5,508 nt of DNA from the NCBI GenBank assembly GCA_024400275.1, contig JAKSMY010000082.1:1-5508 (forward strand). The letters are read 5' to 3'. The stretch comes from Paludibacteraceae bacterium (GTDB lineage: Bacteria; Bacteroidota; Bacteroidia; Bacteroidales; Paludibacteraceae). Below are positions 1 to 2,689 of the stretch, one piece after another. Below the pieces are notes generated by a model that had not been told where the DNA came from, did not search any database, and worked only from the letters and a program-made list of their open reading frames with translations. A program made the position numbers and the translations under genes. The stretch's first letter is position 1. Each line of letters starts with the position of its first letter.

Positions 1-224
1 ATCAAACGAGGGGTACTACCTTCAAGCAATGTCTTTGAATCAATCTGCATCATTCTTTGACTTTGTTTAAGGATTGTGTCATCCCCAAGATTGAGCACGC
101 TTTTGGCAATTTGCTTAGCAGTGGTTGTTTTACCACACCATTTGGGGCCTTCTATTTGGACTGCACCTTTTGTTGATAGTTTTCGCTCTAATAGACTATC
201 TGCTATTCGTTGTTTATATTTCAT
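1..224 (-). CDS. AAA-type ATPase, DUF4143-like (5' part only)
   Basis: This is the N-terminal 74 codons of a gene that runs off the left edge. It starts at the ATG at 224-222 and stays open to base 1. The protein begins MKYKQRIADSLLERKL and has a P-loop at about residues 25-33 (GPKWCGKTT, with Lys and Thr of Walker A). It continues with a stretch ending in LLEGSTPRL. This layout, with a short helical lead, then GAVQIEGPKWCGKTT, then the LLEG.TPRLI region, is that of the AAA_14/DUF4143 ATP-binding proteins common in Bacteroidota. They are usually around 400 residues and their cellular role is poorly defined; some have been discussed as toxin-antitoxin-like or accessory ATPases. The start is supported by a canonical promoter ending 18 nt upstream. 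No Walker B or DUF4143 domain can be checked because the gene is cut by the window. Family assignment is from motif recognition only. Confidence 0.8.
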   Translation of the reverse strand, partial: MKYKQRIADSLLERKLSTKGAVQIEGPKWCGKTTTAKQIAKSVLNLGDDTILKQSQRMMQIDSKTLLEGSTPRL

Positions 225-241
225 ATCTTTGAAATTTTGTG

Positions 242-273
242 CAAAGGTACATTTTTTTTTTGATATACGCAAA
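242..273 (-). promoter_or_regulatory. Bacteroidota-type promoter for the ATPase gene
   Basis: Read on the minus strand, TTTGC lies at 273-269 and TACCTTTG at 249-242, with exactly 20 nt between TTTG and the -7 element. This matches the TTTG / TAnnTTTG architecture of the primary sigma factor of Bacteroides relatives. Transcription would start only about 10 nt before the ATG at 224, so the 5' leader is very short. The A/T tract at 251-261 lies in the spacer. Confidence 0.65.
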
Positions 274-289
274 TCTTTTTTGCAAAATT

Positions 290-345
290 CGGTTGTTTGA
301 GACGGTTTTGTTCGGTTGTTTGAGACGGTTTTGTTCGGTTGTTTG
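290..345. repeat. Tandem CGGTT array, 23-bp unit, 2.4 copies
   Basis: Two identical 23-bp units lie at 290-312 and 313-335, followed by a 10-bp partial third at 336-345. Each unit contains two related half-sites, CGGTTGTTTG and CGGTTTTGTT, so CGGTT recurs at 290, 303, 313, 326 and 336 with alternating 13 and 10 bp steps. The array sits between the two divergent promoters, about 17 bp upstream of the -33 box of the leftward one and about 43 bp upstream of the rightward -33 box. Position and spacing suggest a cooperative protein-binding site, but no regulator is identified. Confidence 0.85.
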
Positions 346-356
346 TGATAAAAAAT

Positions 357-448
357 GAAAGAACTTTCACATTTTTTGTGTCAAAAACTTGCATATATCG
401 GAAAAAAGCAGTACCTTTGCACCTGAAAGTACTGACGAAAGTTCTTTC
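357..448. repeat. 12-bp inverted repeat flanking the rightward promoter
   Basis: GAAAGAACTTTC at 357-368 is the exact reverse complement of GAAAGTTCTTTC at 437-448. Each arm is itself a near-perfect dyad (GAAAG-N2-CTTTC). The 68 bp between the arms contain the whole rightward promoter. The pair could be two operators for one dimeric regulator, the arms of an invertible promoter segment, or hairpin-forming sites. The sequence outside the 12 bp does not extend the inverted repeat. Confidence 0.7.
388..419 (+). promoter_or_regulatory. Rightward Bacteroidota-type promoter
   Basis: CTTG at 388-391 (one mismatch to TTTG) is followed after 20 nt by TACCTTTG at 412-419. The -7 element is the same octamer and the spacer the same length as in the leftward promoter. 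Transcription would start near 426-430 and read into the structured stretch at 420-662. No conventional gene lies downstream. Confidence 0.6.
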
Positions 449-478
449 TTTGTACTAGCACTTGTATTTAGGTGGAAA

Positions 479-538
479 TGGCAAAACCAATCAAAATCCG
501 ATCGATATTAGAACAGCGCAAAAGTGGGACTTTCTAGA
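479..538 (+). CDS. 19-codon ORF, leader peptide or gene remnant
   Basis: The ATG at 479 opens a short frame, MAKPIKIRSILEQRKSGTF, ending at TAG 536-538. It begins about 50 nt after the inferred start of transcription and is followed by the hairpins of the attenuator-like leader, which is the place a leader peptide would occupy. The composition is basic and shows no run of one amino acid, so classic amino-acid attenuation is not suggested. The N-terminus loosely recalls the arm-binding start of Bacteroidota tyrosine recombinases (...R.GTFP...). A truncated integrase next to an att-like site would make sense, but the match is too short to claim. Coding status is uncertain. Confidence 0.3.
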
Positions 539-620
539 AACTTTCATCAGAACTTACGTAAGGTGTTACGCAAGTACTTAGTTGAAATAGTGAGTTTAGG
601 TATTGATTTGCAGGTACTAA

Positions 621-662
621 CCTAAAAAATTGAAATGGGTTCATCTATGCCCATTTTTTAGG
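621..662 (+). terminator. Intrinsic-terminator-like hairpin, possibly bidirectional
   Basis: CCTAAAAAA at 621-629 is complementary to TTTTTTAGG at 654-662. Inside, AAATGGG at 633-639 pairs with CCCATTT at 650-656, giving a 7-bp stem with a 10-nt loop followed by T residues up to 659. On the minus strand the reverse hairpin is also followed by T-rich sequence. The two outer pairings partly exclude each other. Confidence 0.55.
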
Positions 663-879
663 CAAAAAAACTCAACCAAAATCCGCTCATTATTCAACCA
701 AGATTCAAACAGAAAACAACCATACTCTATTAATTAACCTGTCGTTGCTGATTAGCGAGATGTGAGGGCTGAAGTTATTGATAGTTTAAGGTATTTATCT
801 AGTTATAAGTGAGTTATAGTATATAACGTAGCGTTTTAGCGGTTGATTATCGCGTAAGATATTGATTATCAACATCTTT
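663..879. other. Non-coding stretch before the tRNA scar
   Basis: No credible gene is seen on either strand. It begins with a degenerate second copy of the 480-501 sequence (CAAAATCCG at 492-500 and 677-685). A small palindrome, GTTATA-gta-TATAAC, lies at 813-827. Just before the tRNA fragment, AAGAT.TTGA/TCAA.ATCTT can fold into a hairpin at 856-878. I read this as the non-coding end of an integrated element, on position alone. Confidence 0.4.
843..870. repeat. Short repeats beside the tRNA scar
   Basis: TTGATTATC occurs at 843-851 and again at 862-870, 19 bp apart. The second copy also overlaps GATTATCAAC (864-873), which is one base away from the reverse complement of GTTGATTATC (842-851). 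Repeats this close to an att-like core could be recombinase or excisionase sites, but they are short and A/T-rich. Confidence 0.35.
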
Positions 880-908
880 TCGGCGGTTCGAATCCGTCAA
901 CGCCCACA
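880..908 (+). other. Orphan tRNA 3' end (att-like scar)
   Basis: GGCGG-TTCGAAT-CCGTC at 882-898 forms a full T arm, a 5-bp stem with one G-U pair and the invariant 7-nt TTCGAAT loop. It is followed by a 7-nt acceptor strand AACGCCC (899-905) and discriminator A. The matching acceptor 5' strand GGGCGTT, the D arm and the anticodon arm are all absent upstream, where only structured A/T-rich sequence is found. From memory the fragment resembles the 3' end of a Bacteroides tRNA-Val, but no anticodon is present to prove it. A tRNA 3' fragment that still has its terminator behind it is what site-specific integration into a tRNA gene leaves at the distal end of the element. Confidence 0.7.
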
Positions 909-910
909 AA

Positions 911-926
911 GAAAGATAATTCTTTC
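911..926 (+). other. Small hairpin after the tRNA fragment
   Basis: GAAAGA-TAAT-TCTTTC is a perfect 6-bp stem with a 4-nt loop directly between the tRNA 3' end and the terminator. It may act in tRNA 3' end processing, but nothing further can be said. Confidence 0.35.
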
Positions 927-932
927 AGAATC

Positions 933-981
933 AACAAATTGCTTCAACACTTCATAAAGGGTTGGAGCAATTTGTTTTTTT
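933..981 (+). terminator. Intrinsic terminator of the original tRNA gene
   Basis: CAAATTGCTTCAAC at 935-948 pairs with GTTGGAGCAATTTG at 961-974, a 14-bp stem with one G-U pair, followed by seven T residues at 975-981. It lies 27 nt behind the tRNA fragment on the same strand, so it is the natural terminator of that transcription unit. It converges with the terminator of the leftward operon. Confidence 0.85.
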
Positions 982-1006
982 ACTGACAAATACGGCGTAT
1001 AGAGAT

Positions 1007-1037
1007 CAAAAATGTGCCCCATGAAGTGATGGGGCAC
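1007..1037 (-). terminator. Intrinsic terminator of the leftward operon
   Basis: GTGCCCCAT at 1014-1022 and ATGGGGCAC at 1029-1037 form a perfect 9-bp G/C-rich stem with a 6-nt loop. Read leftward it is followed by ATTTTT (1013-1008). It lies 14 nt after the stop codon of the small membrane peptide gene and closes the operon. Confidence 0.85.
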
Positions 1038-1051
1038 GGAAGCGACTGATG

Positions 1052-1159
1052 TTATTCGCTTTGCTCTTGGGAATTCTTGCGACTGCGAATCGATATCCAT
1101 ACAAATGGTACAACGAAGATAGCAGCAAGAACTATCCCTACAATAACTGAAATATCCAT
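1052..1159 (-). CDS. 35-residue single-span membrane peptide
   Basis: This short gene starts at ATG 1159-1157 and stops at TAA 1054-1052. The peptide starts MDISVIVGIVLAAIFVVPF, one hydrophobic helix of about 20 residues (roughly 4-23). It ends in a basic then acidic polar tail, SIRSRKNSQEQSE, as expected for a small membrane protein with the tail in the cytoplasm. Coding status is supported by three points. The hydrophobic/polar layout is protein-like. The frame ends 14 nt before a strong intrinsic terminator on the same strand. It is the last member of a leftward gene cluster, 56 nt after its neighbour. A weak -7-like TATGTTTC lies at 1187-1180, so it might also have its own promoter. Similar small membrane peptides occur in Bacteroidales, but no function is known to me. 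Confidence 0.7.
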   Translation of the reverse strand: MDISVIVGIVLAAIFVVPFVWISIRSRKNSQEQSE

Positions 1160-1215
1160 AAATATTCAAATTTTGAGGTGAAACATAAGATTAATTACTT
1201 AAAATTAACCGAATG

Positions 1216-1590
1216 TTACCAGAAAGAATGAAAAGGATAGGGTATTTGTTCAGAAGGCAGATTGATGATAATCCTTCTCCCATAATGCCAGTTTTCCTGT
1301 GCGTATTTGGCAAGATTATAGAAGACATACTGAGCGTATGTCACAGGTGCAGGATTGGTCAGTTGAGATATTGTTCGGCGTGAACGACCGATTACCGATG
1401 TGGGTATATAAGGAGAACTAATCTCCGTTTTCTCAATAACCACAACAACCTCCAGAGGCATTGAGATCGTGCCTTGTTCCGATTGCGGTTGTGGCGGTAA
1501 AGCATGACAACAAGAGGCAGCCACCAATAAGTGGTCGGAAAAACTCATCAACAAGGTGAGCAATAGCGTGTATTTCCACAATTGCTTCAT
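1216..1590 (-). CDS. Small exported protein of unknown family
   Basis: This 124-residue protein starts at the ATG at 1590-1588. The N-terminus MKQLWKYTLLLTLLMSFSDH is a signal sequence, a short basic start and then a hydrophobic core to about residue 24. Cleavage could be by signal peptidase I after VAA. Alternatively AASC could serve as a weak lipobox, with lipidation of the Cys at about residue 27. The mature part has a Pro/Gln-rich linker (PPQPQSEQ), a beta-like stretch (PLEVVVVIEKTEI), an Arg-rich patch (GRSRRT) and an aromatic C-terminus. I recognise no domain or catalytic motif. The gene starts 8 nt after the DUF4491 stop, so it is surely co-transcribed with it. A role in the envelope is inferred only from the signal sequence. 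Confidence 0.75.
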   Translation of the reverse strand: MKQLWKYTLLLTLLMSFSDHLLVAASCCHALPPQPQSEQGTISMPLEVVVVIEKTEISSPYIPTSVIGRSRRTISQLTNPAPVTYAQYVFYNLAKYAQENWHYGRRIIINLPSEQIPYPFHSFW

Positions 1591-1598
1591 AAGCGCAT

Positions 1599-1886
1599 TT
1601 ACTTAGACTTGTTCGGATTGGAGGGGAACCAGCCTTTGCGGACACGTTCGCGCTGCTCAAACAACTCTAAGATAGACCATAAACAGGAGATACCCAAAAC
1701 AGCCACGACAGCAGACAAAATATCGTTGCGGATAAACAATGAACTAACGAGACCGATAACGCCGCACACGGCAAAAAAAGGCCAGCACTTAACTCCAAAA
1801 TAGTATTCCGATTTGATAACGATAGGGTGGAAGATACCAATTAACAAAAAAGTGGCAATTCCGATGACGAGACCTGCTGTATTCAT
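1599..1886 (-). CDS. DUF4491 family membrane protein
   Basis: This 95-residue protein is predicted to have three membrane spans, at about residues 4-22, 36-52 and 57-73. Two conserved-looking blocks mark it as DUF4491, a small family found in Bacteroidota: GIFHPIVIKSEYYFG at about 17-31, and LFEQRERVRKGWFPSNP at about 75-91 on the polar C-terminal tail. Length is normal for the family. No reaction is known; the family is annotated only as an uncharacterised inner-membrane protein. Its ATG overlaps the TGA of the PAP2 gene by 4 bp (ATGA), typical of translational coupling. It is followed after 8 nt by the exported-protein gene. If the PAP2 gene shifts frame at its repeat tract, translation of this gene could be affected too. 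Family assignment rests on recognised motifs. Confidence 0.85.
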   Translation of the reverse strand: MNTAGLVIGIATFLLIGIFHPIVIKSEYYFGVKCWPFFAVCGVIGLVSSLFIRNDILSAVVAVLGISCLWSILELFEQRERVRKGWFPSNPNKSK

Positions 1887-2689
1887 ACGTTGTTATTACG
1901 GTGGATAAGATTCCAATTCCAAAAAGTAGTATTTTCAAGTTTCGGTACTGCGTAGAGTAGGGCGAAAGTGACGATAACACCGATGACTGCTCCGCCGAGT
2001 ATGTCTTCGGCAAAGTGCTGATTGAGATAGATGCGCGAGTAGCCGCCCAAAAGTGCCAAAAGGAAGCAAAAAAGGTTAATAAGCGCATAGCCGAGTGTCG
2101 ATCGAGTGTCGGTCGAGTGTCGGTCGACTGTCGGTCGACTGTCGGCTCGCTGTCGGCTCGCTGTCGGCTCGCTGTCGGGTGACCTTCGGGAAAGACCCGT
2201 GTTTTGCTGCCGCAGTTCGCCCGTGTTTTTGCAGGAAATTTCGCAGAGCAAAACGGTTAGGGTCATAAAGAGGGCAAAGAAGGTGACGGTATGTCCGCTT
2301 GGGAAGGAATACCACTTACTCAAACTGACACCTTCCACGAACTGGAGTTGTATATCCGGTGCATGGTTGGCAAAGAACATATACGGTCTATCCGTGTCTG
2401 CCCAATACTTCAGCCCCTGACCGATTAAACCGCTGAGCAGCACGTCAATCAGGAGGAAGGACGCCCAACCTGCTTTATAAAAGAGCAGGAGTGCCACAAT
2501 GACGTAAGGCACCCATTCGCCAACGTGTGTATAACAAGCAAAAAAAACATCTCCGGCATGGGTGTGCGTGCCATTGAGCCACAGGTGCATCTGAATTTTG
2601 TCGTATATGCCAATACAAATTCCGAGTCCAATGCAGAACATTAGACTCAGAATAAGAAAGGTTTTACTATGGTTAATCCACTTGCTCAC
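1883..2689 (-). CDS. PAP2-family lipid phosphatase with repeat insert
   Basis: This 268-residue membrane phosphatase carries all three motifs of the type 2 phosphatidate phosphatase superfamily. They are KYWADTDRP at 94-102 (K-x6-RP), FPSGH at 129-133, and SRIYLNQHFAED at 218-229 (SR-x5-H-x3-D), with His133 and His225 the expected catalytic pair. Family members dephosphorylate lipid phosphates or undecaprenyl diphosphate at the periplasmic face of the inner membrane; the exact substrate here is unknown. About six membrane spans are predicted. Between motifs 2 and 3 there is a hydrophilic insert (about 154-198) rich in Arg, Ser, Asp and Thr. It is largely encoded by an 11-bp tandem repeat and absent from ordinary members as I know them. 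The start used is GTG at 2689, overlapping the upstream gene by 17 bp. An ATG at residue 17 would cut into the first membrane span, so GTG is preferred. Confidence 0.9.
   Translation of the reverse strand: MSKWINHSKTFLILSLMFCIGLGICIGIYDKIQMHLWLNGTHTHAGDVFFACYTHVGEWVPYVIVALLLFYKAGWASFLLIDVLLSGLIGQGLKYWADTDRPYMFFANHAPDIQLQFVEGVSLSKWYSFPSGHTVTFFALFMTLTVLLCEISCKNTGELRQQNTGLSRRSPDSEPTASRQRADSRPTVDRHSTDTRSTLGYALINLFCFLLALLGGYSRIYLNQHFAEDILGGAVIGVIVTFALLYAVPKLENTTFWNWNLIHRNNNV
2092..2179. repeat. 11-bp tandem repeat, eight copies, inside the PAP2 gene
   Basis: Eight contiguous 11-bp units fill 2092-2179. On the plus strand they are CGAGTGTCGAT, CGAGTGTCGGT twice, CGACTGTCGGT, CGACTGTCGGC, TCGCTGTCGGC twice and TCGCTGTCGGG. 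All share the core TGTCG. Because 11 is not a multiple of 3, the peptide repeats only every three units (DSEPTASRQRA, DSRPTVDRHST, DTRSTLG...). No stop codon arises in any minus-strand frame. Each gain or loss of one unit therefore shifts the frame before the third catalytic motif. Confidence 0.95.

Larger units (their letters stand above)
420..662 (+). ncRNA. Candidate structured leader or small RNA
   Basis: This stretch begins at a promoter and ends at an intrinsic-terminator-like hairpin. Several stems can be seen. AGTAC/GTACT (429-433 with 452-456) encloses GAAA/TTTC. A 10-bp hairpin, ACTTACGTAA-ggtg-TTACGCAAGT, lies at 552-575 with one mismatch. The last stem is the terminator at 621-662. 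TTTAGGT at 595-601 can pair with ACCTAAA at 620-626, which would compete with the terminator stem. A copy of TTTAGGT also sits at 467-473. A 19-codon ORF lies inside (479-538). I recognise no known RNA family. It could be an attenuator leader whose gene has been lost, a regulatory RNA, or decayed sequence. Confidence 0.4.

Noticed and set aside
76..300. Plus-strand 74-codon frame
   Set aside because: It is antisense to the ATPase start and crosses its promoter. The Walker A motif on the other strand decides the coding strand.
290..345. CRISPR array
   Set aside because: The 23-bp units abut directly without unique spacers.
830..908. Complete tRNA gene
   Set aside because: Upstream of the T arm only five of seven acceptor bases could pair, and the place of the anticodon arm is taken by a 23-nt hairpin without a proper 7-nt anticodon loop. 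Only the 3' end is a real tRNA sequence.
420..908. tmRNA gene ending in the T arm
   Set aside because: No matching 5' acceptor strand of the GGGGCTG type, no tag-peptide frame ending in an Ala-Ala-like tail, and an intrinsic terminator in the middle.
897..1169. Minus-strand 90-codon frame
   Set aside because: It runs through the operon terminator, the tRNA terminator and into the tRNA fragment. Its Cys-rich start is the out-of-frame shadow of the 35-residue peptide gene.
2076..2315. Minus-strand 79-codon frame across the repeat tract
   Set aside because: It exists because the 11-bp repeat has no stops in any frame. It overlaps the PAP2 gene, which has all three family motifs. It matters only as the frame entered after loss of one repeat unit.
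2106..2420. Plus-strand 104-codon frame
   Set aside because: It is an antisense shadow of the PAP2 gene and the repeat tract, with no protein-like features.
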